Below, piece after piece: positions 1 through 9,101 of a DNA stretch of 64,000 bases; the first letter of the stretch is position 1, and each line of letters begins with the position of its first letter. The notes beneath the pieces were generated by a model. It did no database searches. It worked only from the letters and a program-made list of their open reading frames with translations, and was not told where the DNA came from. Origin of the DNA: Streptomyces sp. DG2A-72 (lineage in GTDB: Bacteria > Actinomycetota > Actinomycetes > Streptomycetales > Streptomycetaceae); contig NZ_JASTLC010000001.1 in NCBI RefSeq assembly GCF_030499575.1, forward strand, positions 5,294,001 to 5,358,000, written 5' to 3'. The translations under genes were made by a program, and so were the position numbers.

Positions 1-232
1 CGCGGACCACAACGTGCTCACCCACGCGCAGGGTCTTATTGACCGCTCCACAGTCGAAGCAAGCCTCACCATGGAGCCGGACGATGCTCACGCGCCCGTC
101 GATGATCGTGGGCGCGAGCAGGAGTACGTCGGACATCCCTGGTTCCCATCTGCTGGTTCCTGCGCGTGTGACAGATGGTGGGGGCCGGCGAGGGGCACAA
201 GTACCCCAGCGAGGGGTAGTCGGGCAGCTTGC

Positions 233-1420
233 TCAGGTAGCAGCGCACCACTCGGCGAAGTTGGTGAGCGTCTCGGAGTCGGCCCGCTTCAAGCGGCGCA
301 GCGTGGCAGCGTCCTCTCGCACCCAGGGGTGTTCTCGGGTGTGCTGCGGAGCGATACGGCGGGCAACCTTCAACGACTCGAACGCGTCATCTGCGAGCCC
401 GGACCACAACTGCGCACGGGCGAGTTCGATGTAGAACGCGGAACGCCGTTCGGCCGGCAGACCCCCTGGCGGCTTCCACCCGCCCGCCACGTCGAGGGCG
501 CGGCCGACATGGTCGTCCCCGAGGCTGACTGCTACTGACACCTCGTGGACCTTGACGGAGTCGGGCCCGAAGGCGGTGCCGTAGTAGACGTCTTCAGGTA
601 CCCGGGCGGCCAGGGCGCTTGCCTCATTGAGGTGGGTGACCGCCGCCGAGGCGTCACGGGCTCGGCCTGCGATGACGGCGGCCCGCATGTGGAGCGCGCC
701 CTTTGCTGCGATCTCCTGCGCTGTGCCGGCGGCCGGTGCGGCATCCAAGGCTTGTTCCAGGGCGCGCAGCCCTGACGTGTGGGCGTGGGCTGCGAAGAAC
801 GTCTCTGTGCGCACGTACGCGACGGACGCGGCCAGCAGCGGATCGTCGGCCTCTGGGACCGCCCACCTCATGAGTTCGATCATGCGGGCGGAGAGGTCGC
901 GAGCGCCGAATTTGTAGGCGACGGCGTCCGCGGACCGGTAGGCCATGACCAAGAGCCCGGCCAGTTCGGGCCGTTGTCCGGCGAGGGCTGTGTGGTAGGC
1001 GCGGGCGAGATCGGTGAGCAGGTCGGGAAGCTTGTGGACAATGCGCGTGTACTGGGCTCCCAGCCGCCAGCGGGCGGCCTCCGTAACCGATGTCCGCAGT
1101 TCGTGGACGGGGCGGACGGGGCCGTCGTCTGGGAGGTCGTACGTAGCGATCGCGGCGGAGAGCGCGGGCAGCGACTCGTGGACGCGCGTGTGAGTTGGCA
1201 CGCGGTTGGCGCGCAGATGGGTGGGATCTACACCGAGAGCGTCTGCGATTGCCTCCAACGTGGAATCGCTGACCCCGCGCTCGCCTCGCTCGATCTTGCG
1301 GACAGTGCCCAGAGAGACGCAGGCGGCCTCAGCGAGCTGCTGCTGCGTCATCTTCGGACGCATGACGCTGCGGTAGTAAGCGATCCGCGCGCCTACGTCA
1401 CCCTTGGTGCGTGCGGGCAT
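233..1420 (-). CDS. XRE-family transcriptional regulator with TPR-like C-terminus
   Basis: Encodes 395 residues from ATG 1420; a further in-frame ATG lies at 1471, but homology-like sequence begins at MPARTKGD. Residues about 8-70 form a Cro/C1 helix-turn-helix (MTQQQLAEAA, then VRKIERGERGVS), the DNA-binding part. The remainder is alanine-rich and helical with TPR-like pairs, for example the stretch around RDASAAVTHLNEAS. This is the usual layout of the large Streptomyces XRE regulators whose C-terminal repeats sense a ligand or partner. No partner gene is adjacent: downstream lies the window edge, upstream an IS element. The family call is firm; target and signal are unknown. Confidence 0.85.
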   Translation of the reverse strand: MPARTKGDVGARIAYYRSVMRPKMTQQQLAEAACVSLGTVRKIERGERGVSDSTLEAIADALGVDPTHLRANRVPTHTRVHESLPALSAAIATYDLPDDGPVRPVHELRTSVTEAARWRLGAQYTRIVHKLPDLLTDLARAYHTALAGQRPELAGLLVMAYRSADAVAYKFGARDLSARMIELMRWAVPEADDPLLAASVAYVRTETFFAAHAHTSGLRALEQALDAAPAAGTAQEIAAKGALHMRAAVIAGRARDASAAVTHLNEASALAARVPEDVYYGTAFGPDSVKVHEVSVAVSLGDDHVGRALDVAGGWKPPGGLPAERRSAFYIELARAQLWSGLADDAFESLKVARRIAPQHTREHPWVREDAATLRRLKRADSETLTNFAEWCAAT

Positions 1421-1510
1421 TCTGGCTCCAGTTCGGTGCGTCCACTCCGAACCGTACTCGCGCCGAGACACCGCGTGGACATGAACGGCCCCATCAGCCC
1501 TGCTTGAGTT

Positions 1511-2800
1511 CTTGTGGTCGTCGCAACACCCCAGCTGGGGAGTGCGATGGACTTCGAGATCCGGGACCGGTCAGTCAACCGGGGCCGTCGTAGATTGACC
1601 GAGGAGCGGCGCGTCTACCTTCAGCTCGTGCAACAGGGTATGAGCAGTCGGGAAGCGTGCCGGATCGTCGGGATCAACCTCCGGACGGGGAAGCGGTGGC
1701 GTAACGGCCGCGCCCCGTCCGGCAGTGAGGTAGGGGCGCCGCCGATCACCGCGGCGGCGCCTGTCTCCGGTCCCAGCCGCTTCCTGCGTGAGACCGACCG
1801 GATCCGCATCGCCGACCGGCTGCGGGAGAAGGCGTCTTTTCGGCAGATTGCCGCCGAGCTGGGCCGTAGCCCGTCCACCATCAGTCGGGAGATCCGCCGC
1901 AACCGGACCGTTGACCCGCGCGGCCGGTGGCATTACCGCCCCATGCGGCCCAGGCCCGGGCCGAAGCACGCCGGCCCCGGCCCAAGCCGGGGAAGATAGG
2001 CCAGAACCGGGAACTGCGGCATTTCATCCAGGCTCACCTCGGTCTGCGGTGGAGCCCCGAGCAGATCTGCCGGGTGCTGCGCAGGCGCTTTCCCGACCGG
2101 CCGGAGATGCACGTGGCCCACGAGACGATCTATCAGGCCCTCTACGTCCAGGGCCGCGGTGAACTGCGTCGCGAACTGGCCCAAGCTCTGCGCACCGGAC
2201 GCACCATGCGCAAGCCCCGCCGCCAGGCCCAGCAACGCCAGAAGCGGTTCTCCACCCCCATGGTGATGATCAGTGAGCGTCCAGCCGAGGCAGCCGACCG
2301 GGCCGTGCCCGGCCACTGGGAAGGCGACCTGATCATCGGCAAGGACAACGCCTCCGCCATCGGCACCCTGGTCGAACGGGCCACTCGCTACGTGATGCTG
2401 CTGCACCTTCCCCACGGTTGCGGCGCGGAACACGTCCGCAATGCACTGGTGGACACCGTCAAGACCCTGCCCGCACACCTGGTGCGGTCGCTGACCTGGG
2501 ACCAGGGCATCGAGATGGCTTCCCACGGCTCCTTCCCCCTCACCACCAACGTCCCGGTCTACTTCTGCGACCCGGCCAGCCCATGGCAGCGCGGCTCGAA
2601 CGAGAACACAAACGGCCTGCTACGGCAGTACTTCCCCAAGGCCACCGATCTCGCGGTCCACACCCGCGACCGCCTCGACGCCGTTGCCGCCGAACTCAAC
2701 AGCCGCCCACGCAAAACGCTCGACTGGGAAACCCCAGCCGAGCGCCTGCATAAACTGCTCACGGCCTGATCAAACAACCGCGTGTTGCAACGACCCCTTG
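1511..2800 (+). mobile_element. IS30-family insertion sequence with about 20-bp terminal inverted repeats
   Basis: Imperfect terminal repeats are visible: 1511-1530 (core GGTCGTCGCAACAC, 1516-1529) and the reverse complement of 2781-2800 (core GGTCGTTGCAACAC), about 15 of 20 positions matching. They bracket one IS30-type transposase in frameshifted form. The element sits between the XRE regulator and a HAD gene. I could not identify a convincing target-site duplication by eye. Confidence 0.8.
1547..2769 (+). pseudogene. IS30-family DDE transposase, frameshifted
   Basis: The start is ATG 1547 with GGGGAG at 1537-1542 as ribosome site; GTG 1514 lies inside the terminal repeat. The N-terminal half (to the stop at 1999) has the IS30 HTH pair, RRVYLQLVQQGMSSREACRI and then a second HTH near FRQIAAELGRSPSTISREIRR. 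After GRWHYRP the homology continues in another frame as HAAQARAEAR, so one base is missing, most simply from the C run near 1937-1943. The second part keeps the catalytic Asp (GDLIIGKDN), Asp (WDQGIEM) and Glu (NENTNG). The break therefore looks recent, or could be a homopolymer sequencing error. Programmed frameshifting is not usual for this family. Confidence 0.8.
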
Positions 2801-2835
2801 AATCCGCCCTGGCTGGTGGGGCCGCACGGTTCCGG

Positions 2836-3477
2836 TCAGCCCTTCACGATCTCGGTGAGCTGGGTGAGGCTGTCGATCCGCCAGTCCGCCGCGGCTACAA
2901 CCTCCGGATCGTCTGCCCAGAGATGTCCCCACGGCCCGCGGCGAAGGTGCGCCGTACGCAGCCCGGCCGTCTTCGCCGGGAAGACGTCGTTGGCCGGGTG
3001 GTCGCCGACGTACAAGGTTGCGTGCGGAGCAGACTGCGCCACCTCCAGCACTCGACGGAAGAACTCCGGCTGCGGCTTCGCGACGCCCCACTCACCCGAG
3101 GTCACAATGAGATCGGCCGAGAGACTCAGGGTGCGCAGCAATTCCGCTGCGCGGGGCGTTTGATTGCCCGCGATGATGACGCGCACGCCCTCGTTCCGGA
3201 GTGCCGACAGAGCAGGGCGGACGTCGTCGTAGAGGTCGCTCTCGTCAAGGTGCTCGCCGCGCCCGGCGGCTTCGCGGGCATCGTACTCGGCGGCGACGTC
3301 GATGCCTGGACGCACGAGCCGCAGGGCTTCGGAGTTGTCGTGGCCTTGGGCGACGACGGCTCCGACGAGTGCGGAGAGGGTGTGACGGGGAACGCTGAGC
3401 CAGTCGGCCCAGGAAGCCCAGTAGCGGTCGTCACGGGTGATCGTCTCGCCGATGTCGAACACGATGGTCTCAATCAC
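2836..3477 (-). CDS. HAD-superfamily hydrolase
   Basis: A 213-residue haloacid dehalogenase-like protein. Motif I is FDIGETIT (nucleophile Asp8, with Gly where many phosphatases have the second Asp, as in the DxG subgroup). Motif II is IIAGNQ, the motif III lysine lies in VAKPQPEFF, and motif IV is VGDHPANDV. The cap is helical, between residues 15 and 95, as in subfamily I. It probably acts on a small phosphorylated or halogenated metabolite in the cytoplasm; the substrate cannot be read from sequence. It stands alone, ending just right of the IS30 element. Start ATG 3477. Confidence 0.85.
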   Translation of the reverse strand: MIETIVFDIGETITRDDRYWASWADWLSVPRHTLSALVGAVVAQGHDNSEALRLVRPGIDVAAEYDAREAAGRGEHLDESDLYDDVRPALSALRNEGVRVIIAGNQTPRAAELLRTLSLSADLIVTSGEWGVAKPQPEFFRRVLEVAQSAPHATLYVGDHPANDVFPAKTAGLRTAHLRRGPWGHLWADDPEVVAAADWRIDSLTQLTEIVKG

Positions 3478-3759
3478 CCTGGGAGCCTAGGGGGCTGGGG
3501 CATCGCTGGCATCGCCCTCTCGGCGCACGCGACGGCCCGCCGGACATCGGCTGTCCCGCGGGCCGCTCTGTGTGATGACGCGATCAAGGAGTGACCTGAG
3601 TGCCCCCGAAGGTCACGACCAGGCGTCCGTCCGAGGCGAAGGACCACCTCAGAGCGCCGCTGTACGACGAGCACCGGGAGCCGTTCGTGCCGGACCAGAA
3701 CTGGTTTGGCGAGCCTTTGGCCACCTCAGAATTCGAACGAGGCCAGGAAGTCCGGTCGA

Positions 3760-4146
3760 TCATGTGGCGGCATCCACGCTCGCCGAGCATGTAGCTGGAG
3801 AGATCGCAGACTCGGTGGCGATGCCGATCAGCTCATCGAGTCGGTCGTGCGCCCTGGTCAGGTCGTCGATCTGCGTCCGGATGCGGTCGCGTTCGTCCTT
3901 GAGTCGCTGTGTCATCCGTGGGGTTGCGACGAGGGTGTCCAGGAAGGGCAGGACCTGCAAGATCGCTTTGCTGCTCAGCCCGGCCGAGTAGAGAAGCTGG
4001 ATGAACTTGACCCGCTCAATGGCGGACTCGGGATACTGCCGGTGGCCGCTGGGGCTGCGGTCGGCGATGACGAGCCCCTGCTCTTCGTAGTAGCGCAGCG
4101 CACGGACGCTGACTCCAGCGCCTTCGGCCACCTTTCCGATACGCAT
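3760..4146 (-). CDS. MerR-family transcriptional regulator
   Basis: A 128-residue regulator starting at ATG 4146 (MRIGKVAEGAGVSVRALRYYEEQGL), the classic MerR winged-helix start. A coiled-coil dimerisation helix follows around residues 75-115 (RMTQRLKDERDRIRTQIDDLTRAHDRL). No cysteine cluster is present for metal sensing, so it resembles the small SoxR/MerR-like regulators paired with oxidoreductases. It is transcribed divergently from the SDR gene at 4208. The shared gap holds a perfect dyad between elongated-spacer promoter boxes, so it very likely controls the SDR gene and possibly itself. Confidence 0.9.
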   Translation of the reverse strand: MRIGKVAEGAGVSVRALRYYEEQGLVIADRSPSGHRQYPESAIERVKFIQLLYSAGLSSKAILQVLPFLDTLVATPRMTQRLKDERDRIRTQIDDLTRAHDRLDELIGIATESAISPATCSASVDAAT

Positions 4147-4166
4147 GGCACCTCCCGGCGGTCCAG

Positions 4167-4200
4167 ACTTGATCCTCACGTTGACGTGAGGTTTTAGTCT
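4167..4200 (+). promoter_or_regulatory. MerR-type promoter/operator upstream of the SDR gene
   Basis: A -35-like TTGATC (4169-4174) and a -10-like TAGTCT (4195-4200) are separated by about 20 bp, the overlong spacer typical of MerR-activated promoters. Inside lies a perfect dyad, CCTCACGT-TG-ACGTGAGG (4174-4191). The SDR start follows at 4208, so the transcript would be nearly leaderless. Function is inferred from this geometry and from the divergent merR gene. Confidence 0.75.
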
Positions 4201-4207
4201 ACGTTCC

Positions 4208-4915
4208 ATGAACATCCACGGAGCCACCGCGCTCGTCACCGGAGCCAACCGCGGCATCGGCCGTCATCTCGCTGCCCAGCTCGTTGAGCGGGGCGCGAAG
4301 GTCTACGCGACCGCCCGTCGACCTGAGTCGATCGATCTCGACGGTGTCGAGGTCCTCGCCCTGGACATCTCCGACCCTGTCGCCGTCGCGGCGGCAGCCC
4401 GCGTAGCAGGCGACGTCAACCTGCTTGTCAACAACGCCGGGACAGGAGGCGGCACCCTGCTCGGTGACCTGGACGCTGTCCGTGCCGCACTGGACGTGAA
4501 CTTCTGGGGCACGCTGTCCATGGCCCGCGCCTTCGCGCCGGTCCTCGCGGCGAACGGCGGGGGCGCGATGGTGAACATCGCCTCGTCGGCGTCCTGGTTC
4601 GTCTTCCCCGGCAGCAGCGCTTACGCGGTCTCGAAGGCCGCCCTCTGGAGCATGAGCAACGCCCTGCGCCAGGAACTGGCCGGGCAGGGCACGAGCGTCA
4701 CCTCGGTGCACCTCGGAGCGGCGGACACCGACATGATGAAGGGCTACGACGTGCCCAAGATGGACCCGGCCGATGTCGCCCGTATCACCCTCGACGGTGT
4801 CGAGACCGATGCGTTCGAGGTTGTCGTCGACGAGTTCACCGCGATGGTCAAGGCGTCGCTGAGCAAGGACCCGCGCGACTTCGACAAGCAGTTCCAGCAG
4901 TTCCTGAACTCCTGA
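4208..4915 (+). CDS. SDR-family oxidoreductase
   Basis: A 235-residue classical short-chain dehydrogenase/reductase. The cofactor motif is TGANRGIGR (residues 11-19), followed by NNAG near residue 75 and the catalytic Ser (SSAS) with YAVSK around residue 140, so the Ser-Tyr-Lys triad is intact. Arg and Ala after the glycine motif (ATARRPES) suggest NADP(H) preference. The substrate is unknown. The gene faces away from a merR gene across a MerR-type operator, suggesting redox- or chemical-inducible expression. An IS5 remnant lies downstream. Confidence 0.88.
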   Translation: MNIHGATALVTGANRGIGRHLAAQLVERGAKVYATARRPESIDLDGVEVLALDISDPVAVAAAARVAGDVNLLVNNAGTGGGTLLGDLDAVRAALDVNFWGTLSMARAFAPVLAANGGGAMVNIASSASWFVFPGSSAYAVSKAALWSMSNALRQELAGQGTSVTSVHLGAADTDMMKGYDVPKMDPADVARITLDGVETDAFEVVVDEFTAMVKASLSKDPRDFDKQFQQFLNS

Positions 4916-5169
4916 CCACAGCCAGGGGCCCCGGACGGAGGAGTTTCGGTGGCGGGGCCGGGGGCTGCGGCTGTCGGGTCAGCCCCGTTGTCGCCGGTTG
5001 CGCAGACGTAGTCGCGGTGGTGGTGCGAGAATCGGGCGGCTCGGAGACCCGCGTGGCGCCTGGGTGGGGCTGCTGACCGTCAGTGTCAGGATGATCAGTC
5101 GCGGTGGGCCTCGCGGGAGGCCGGCTGTCGGCTGCTGCGGGAACTCCGGCGGGTGATTCGCCTGGTCAT

Positions 5170-5590
5170 AAGCAGGACGACGGATCCGGGGGTGTTCTTC
5201 GGGCGGCTGACGGTCTTGATCGTCAGGTTCAGGTATGTCTTCGCCCAGGTCACGAGCTGTCCGGCATAGGCAGAGTCGGCCCAGACGATGGTGATCTCGG
5301 GGTGCGTCAGCCGCAGCCGAGACAGCGCTTCCTTGGCCGCGTTGCGGTCGGTCGGTCATGTCGGCCGGGGTGACCATGACGAACAGCGGCAGGCCTTTCG
5401 TATCCACGACCAAGTGCCTTTTCCGGCCGTTGTTTTTCTTGCCGGCGTCGTAGCCGCGGGAGTCCTTCCCGACGGTTTCGGCGGCTTGCACCGACTGGGA
5501 GTCGATGACGGTGGCCACCGCTCCCGGGGCCCGGCCCGGCGCAAGGTCGGGCCCTTCATGGCTTTGCCATCTCTTTACAACCTGCCCCAC
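5170..5590 (-). pseudogene. IS5-family transposase remnant
   Basis: On the minus strand the first part reads VIDSQSVQAAETV, GRKRHLVVDTKG and PADMTDR, typical of IS5-group transposases (first catalytic Asp in DSQS). After MTDR the homology jumps frame to DRNAAKEALSRLR and WADSAYAG (second catalytic Asp). At the break the DNA has three GACC units where two would keep the frame, so a 4-bp tandem duplication disrupted the gene. The N-terminus and the final Glu-containing region are missing. Not functional; no clear terminal repeats remain. Confidence 0.75.
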
Positions 5591-5666
5591 CTCCGCCTCG
5601 TCTCTCCGCTCGATCCGTCACACAGCCCGCCGCGTACCGGGCGGTCCGACGAAAGAGAGCGAATCC

Positions 5667-6053
5667 ATGCGCCGAACTGTCCTCAGCGTCCTGGCACTTG
5701 CGTGCACCGCCGTACTGGCGGCCACCGCACCCGCGCTCGCCGACGAGGCGACGACCCCCGCCCCCAAGGAGACCGCCGCCCCGAGTCCCGTACCGGCCGA
5801 GGACGGAAGTCCGAGTGCCGCGCCGGCCGAACCGACGACTGTCGCGCCGACGGAGGACGCCCCCAGCTCCGAGCCGACCCGTGCCCCGCGTGATCAGGTC
5901 TCGGTCGTCCCGAGCGGCGCGCCCGACACCGGGGTGACGTCGGGGGACTCGGGGCCCGGGGCCGGAATGATCGGCGGCGGTGCTGCCGCGGTGCTGGGGC
6001 TGAGTGGCGCGGCGGTCTTCGTCGTGCGGCGCCGGCGGGCGACCGGGGCATGA
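5667..6053 (+). CDS. Small secreted, sortase-anchored-type protein
   Basis: A 128-residue protein starting at ATG 5667 (GAAAGAGAG upstream). Residues 1-25 are a Sec signal peptide ending ALADEA. The middle is Pro/Ala/Glu/Ser/Thr-rich and probably extended. The C-terminus has a sorting-signal layout: a PDTG motif (GAPDTGV, about residue 91), a Gly/Ala hydrophobic segment, then RRRR. Its last bases overlap the sortase start (ATGA at 6050-6053), so the two are co-translated. This makes it the obvious dedicated substrate of that sortase. PDTG is not canonical LPXTG, which fits class E/F sortases better than class A. Confidence 0.75.
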   Translation: MRRTVLSVLALACTAVLAATAPALADEATTPAPKETAAPSPVPAEDGSPSAAPAEPTTVAPTEDAPSSEPTRAPRDQVSVVPSGAPDTGVTSGDSGPGAGMIGGGAAAVLGLSGAAVFVVRRRRATGA

Positions 6054-6661
6054 CTCCGCCGCTCTCCAGGCGTACGTTCGCGACCGCGGCGGCGGGTGTG
6101 CTGACGGCCTCGTTCCTCGCGGGGTGCGGCGGCGGCCACGAGGGCGTGCGGACCGAGCAGGCCACGGGAAGCACACCGCGGTCAACGCCCGGTCCCGCCA
6201 AGGCGGCCGGCCATTCCGTGCCCGTCCGGCTGCGCATCCCCGGCATCGGGGTCGACACCCCGGTCATCCGGCTGGGGCTGGCGTCGGACGGCACCGTGGA
6301 AGTGCCGCCGATCAGCGCGCACGACCGGGCGGGCTGGTACGGGCACTCGCCGACCCCGGGTGAGGTCGGCCCGTCGGTGATCCTCGGCCATGTGACGGTC
6401 GGTGAGTACGGCGACGGGGTCTTCCGGCATCTCGACCAGCTGCACCGCGGCGACCGGATCGAGGTGCGCCTGGGGAACGGTACGGAGGCGGAGTTCGCCG
6501 TCACCGCCGTACGCACGGTCGCCAAGGCGGACTTCCCGACGGACGACGTCTACGGTGACGTAGGCCGCCCGGAGTTGCGACTGATCACCTGCGGCGGGCC
6601 CAAGAGTGGCGACGAGTACCGCGACAACGTGATCGTCTTCGCCGCGCTGAGCAAGAGCTGA
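6050..6661 (+). CDS. Class F sortase, predicted lipoprotein
   Basis: A 203-residue sortase. Catalytic residues are visible: His114 (LGHV), Cys181 (LITCGG) and Arg191 (YRDNVIVF). The N-terminus has twin arginines (SRRTF) and a lipobox (LAGC, Cys26), so the enzyme is probably lipid-anchored rather than held by a transmembrane helix. The TLITC-type signature and length match the actinobacterial class F group. It overlaps the upstream putative substrate by 4 bp and is followed by an ECF sigma factor, suggesting a small envelope module. Role: transpeptidation of surface proteins. Confidence 0.85.
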   Translation: MTPPLSRRTFATAAAGVLTASFLAGCGGGHEGVRTEQATGSTPRSTPGPAKAAGHSVPVRLRIPGIGVDTPVIRLGLASDGTVEVPPISAHDRAGWYGHSPTPGEVGPSVILGHVTVGEYGDGVFRHLDQLHRGDRIEVRLGNGTEAEFAVTAVRTVAKADFPTDDVYGDVGRPELRLITCGGPKSGDEYRDNVIVFAALSKS

Positions 6662-6743
6662 GGGCGAGTTGAGCGTGCGCTGAGCGTGCGCTGAGCACGA
6701 GTTGAGCCAGCCCCCCCCACAACCCGCACCATCCTGGAGAGCG

Positions 6744-7235
6744 TTGAAACGGTCCCGCGACAAGGCAGCGTCCGAACTGTTCGCCGCCCTCTACCCGCGC
6801 CTGGCCGGCTGGTGCCGCCGTCTCGTCGACGAAGACGAGACGGCGCACGAGATCGCGTCGGAGGCGTTCACCCGGTTGTGGGCGCGCTGGACGAAGGTGG
6901 AGGAGCCCCGCGGTTTCCTCTACGTCACGGCGGCGAACCTCGTCCGGGACCACTGGCGCAAGCTGGAGCGCGAGCGCAGGGCCGTGCGCAGGGCCACCCA
7001 TGAAGTCGCGGTGCGCCCGCACGCCGAACCGGCCGACCCGTCCGTACGGCTGCTCGTGCAGTCCCTGCCGGAACGACTGCGCGTGCCGATCCTGCTGCAC
7101 TACTACGCTGACATGCCGATCCGGGAGGTGTCCGTGCTGACCGGACGTAAGGAAGGAACCGTCAAGGCCGACCTGCACGCGGCCCGCGAGCTGCTCCGCG
7201 TCCAATTGAGGAGAAGCCTTGACCACACGCTTTGA
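6744..7235 (+). CDS. ECF-type RNA polymerase sigma factor
   Basis: 163 residues from TTG 6744 preceded by TGGAGAG; an upstream in-frame ATG (6702) lies in poorly coding sequence. Region 2 is visible at residues 12-75 (FAALYPRLAGW, AFTRLWARW). Region 4 covers about 105-155 (LPERLRVPILLHYYADMPIREVSVLTG, then GTVKADLHAARELL). It lacks the accessory C-terminal domain of SigJ-type factors. The downstream small membrane protein starts inside its 3' end (TTG 7219), which suggests a coupled anti-sigma or sensor partner. Position next to the sortase suggests envelope-related targets; this is inference. Confidence 0.88.
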   Translation: MKRSRDKAASELFAALYPRLAGWCRRLVDEDETAHEIASEAFTRLWARWTKVEEPRGFLYVTAANLVRDHWRKLERERRAVRRATHEVAVRPHAEPADPSVRLLVQSLPERLRVPILLHYYADMPIREVSVLTGRKEGTVKADLHAARELLRVQLRRSLDHTL

Positions 7236-7662
7236 CGAGGACCCGGAGTTCGCACCGGACGACCCCCTCGCGGTGATCCTCCGCCCCGCCTCCGAGCATC
7301 TCGCCCCGCCCCCCGGCCACTACGAGACGATCCGCCGCACCGCGTCCCGCCGCCGACTGCTCCGCGCCGCGGCCGGAGCGGCCCTGACCTGCGCCGTCGC
7401 CGCGCTCATCGCCCTGCCGGTCCACCTCTCCACACCTCCTGCCGCCCCCTCGGCCCCGCTCGCACCACCGCCCCCGAGCGGTCGTACGACGCCCCCCGCA
7501 CCGTCGGCGCCCTCCACCCCCTCGCCCTCCGAGAGCGCCAGGCCCACCCGGAACACTCCCACCGACGTGTCCCGCCCGCCGAGCAGCACAGCGGTGCCCA
7601 GCCCCGCCGGGCCGGCGGCGGAGCCCCCGACGGAGGCCGCCACGTCCGAGAGCAGCCCCTGA
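7219..7662 (+). CDS. Small single-pass membrane protein coupled to the sigma factor
   Basis: 147 residues from TTG 7219, overlapping the sigma gene by 17 bp. A short acidic N-terminus (DEDPEFAPDD) and a basic stretch precede one transmembrane helix (about residues 54-72, AAAGAALTCAVAALIALPV). The outside part is Pro/Ser/Thr-rich and low complexity. There is no recognisable zinc-binding anti-sigma motif (no HxxxCxxC). By position it could regulate the ECF factor or be a membrane accessory of the sortase module; neither is proven. Confidence 0.65.
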   Translation: MTTRFDEDPEFAPDDPLAVILRPASEHLAPPPGHYETIRRTASRRRLLRAAAGAALTCAVAALIALPVHLSTPPAAPSAPLAPPPPSGRTTPPAPSAPSTPSPSESARPTRNTPTDVSRPPSSTAVPSPAGPAAEPPTEAATSESSP

Positions 7663-7787
7663 CACGGCGACACGGCCGACATGCGCCTGGTGCCGGTTTT
7701 GCGACGAGTGGCGGGTAATTCCCGCATAAGTTGTGCCTGTTCTGCTCGCACCACTTGTCCACCCTCCACTTGTACCGAGGCCCCCAC

Positions 7788-9101
7788 ATGCCCAGTTCCC
7801 GCAAGCCCAGAACGATGAGCCCGTCGCTCCGCCGCGTGCTCGTGATCGTGGCGACCGCCCCCCTCGCCGCGACGATGCTCGCCGCTCCGTCCGCCGTCGC
7901 CGTCGCAGCCGACCCGGCCGCCGCGCAGCGCTCGGCCACCGAACTCGACCGCACCGACCGGAAGATGGCGGACAACCTCGACATCCGGGTCCGGGACCGG
8001 CGGCTGGGCGGCCGGGTCAGCGGTGTCGTCATCGACGCGAAGTCCGACCGGACGATCTGGGGTCACCACGCGAAGACAGCGCTGATGCCCGCGTCCAACG
8101 TCAAACTCGCCACCGCCGTCGCCGCGTTGACCGTCCTCGGCCCCGATCACCGGTTCACCACCGAGGTCGTCCACGGCCACGGCACGCTCACCCTCGTCGG
8201 CGGCGGCGACCACACGCTGACCACCGGCGACCTCGACGCGCTGGCCAAGGACGCGGTCGCGGGCCTGAAGAGGGCCGGTGTGACGTCGGTGCGGGTCCGC
8301 GTCGACGGGCGTCTCTTCCCCAGGCCCACCCGCGCCACCGGCTGGAAGCGCGGCTACTACCCCGGCGAGGTCACGCCGGTACGGGCGCTGGCCGTGGCCG
8401 GGCACGCCGTCATGGACACCTCGCTGGACGCGGGGCAGGTCTTCGCGCGGCTCCTCGCCCAGCGGGGCGTCACCGTCACCGGTGGCGTCAACCGCGGTGC
8501 GGCCGGGGCCCGGGACGTCACCGTCGGGCAGCACCGGTCGGCCAAGCTGTCCAGGATCGTGCGGCGGATGCTCAAGGTGAGCGACAACGACATCGCCGAG
8601 TCGCTGCTGAGGATGACCGCGCTCGGCGCCGGACGCCCGGCCACCTTCGAGGGCGGGACGGCGGCCGTACGGAATGTGCTCAGCGGGACGTACGGCGTGT
8701 CGCTGGCCAACTTCCGGATGTACGACGGCAGTGGGCTGTCCCGTGCCACCCGGATCCCCGCGCAGACGCTGGCCGAGATCCTTGATCTGACCGTCGACCC
8801 CCGCCACACCCGGACGCTGAAGTACGTCGCGGACGGACTGCCGGTCGCCGGGCAGAGGGGCTCCACTCTCGGGCCGGAGTGGGGCCGGTTCGACACCGCG
8901 GCCTCGAGGTGCGCCGTCGGAAAGGTCAGGGCCAAGACCGGCACCCTGACCGGCGCCATCGCGCTGAGCGGCATGACGAAGGCTCAGGACGGGCGGTGGA
9001 AGGTCTTCTCCTTCGTGGAGAACGGCTCACCCGCCGCCGCGAGCGCCACCAAGGACGCCCTCGACGGCCTCGCCGCCACGGTCAACGGCTGCTGGGCCTG
9101 A
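7788..9101 (+). CDS. dacB: D-alanyl-D-alanine carboxypeptidase / endopeptidase (PBP4 family)
   Basis: 437 residues from ATG 7788. A signal peptide spans residues 1-41. The S13 penicillin-binding motifs are present in order: SxxK (PASNVKLA, Ser103-Lys106), SxN (VSDNDIAESL, about 265) and KTG (RAKTGTLTG, about 382). The enzyme would trim or cleave peptidoglycan peptides outside the membrane. The distance from SxxK to SxN (about 160 residues) fits the inserted domain of PBP4-type enzymes, on the compact side. A strong hairpin follows at 9116-9143. Confidence 0.9.
   Translation: MPSSRKPRTMSPSLRRVLVIVATAPLAATMLAAPSAVAVAADPAAAQRSATELDRTDRKMADNLDIRVRDRRLGGRVSGVVIDAKSDRTIWGHHAKTALMPASNVKLATAVAALTVLGPDHRFTTEVVHGHGTLTLVGGGDHTLTTGDLDALAKDAVAGLKRAGVTSVRVRVDGRLFPRPTRATGWKRGYYPGEVTPVRALAVAGHAVMDTSLDAGQVFARLLAQRGVTVTGGVNRGAAGARDVTVGQHRSAKLSRIVRRMLKVSDNDIAESLLRMTALGAGRPATFEGGTAAVRNVLSGTYGVSLANFRMYDGSGLSRATRIPAQTLAEILDLTVDPRHTRTLKYVADGLPVAGQRGSTLGPEWGRFDTAASRCAVGKVRAKTGTLTGAIALSGMTKAQDGRWKVFSFVENGSPAAASATKDALDGLAATVNGCWA

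Noticed and set aside
1547..2769. Programmed frameshifting in the IS30 transposase
   Set aside because: The break is at a C run, not a typical A-rich slippery site, and IS30 transposases are normally single ORFs. Mutation or sequencing error is simpler.
3584..3790. 68-residue minus-strand ORF between the HAD and MerR genes
   Set aside because: Several frames are open at once and none shows homology or a ribosome site; left unassigned.
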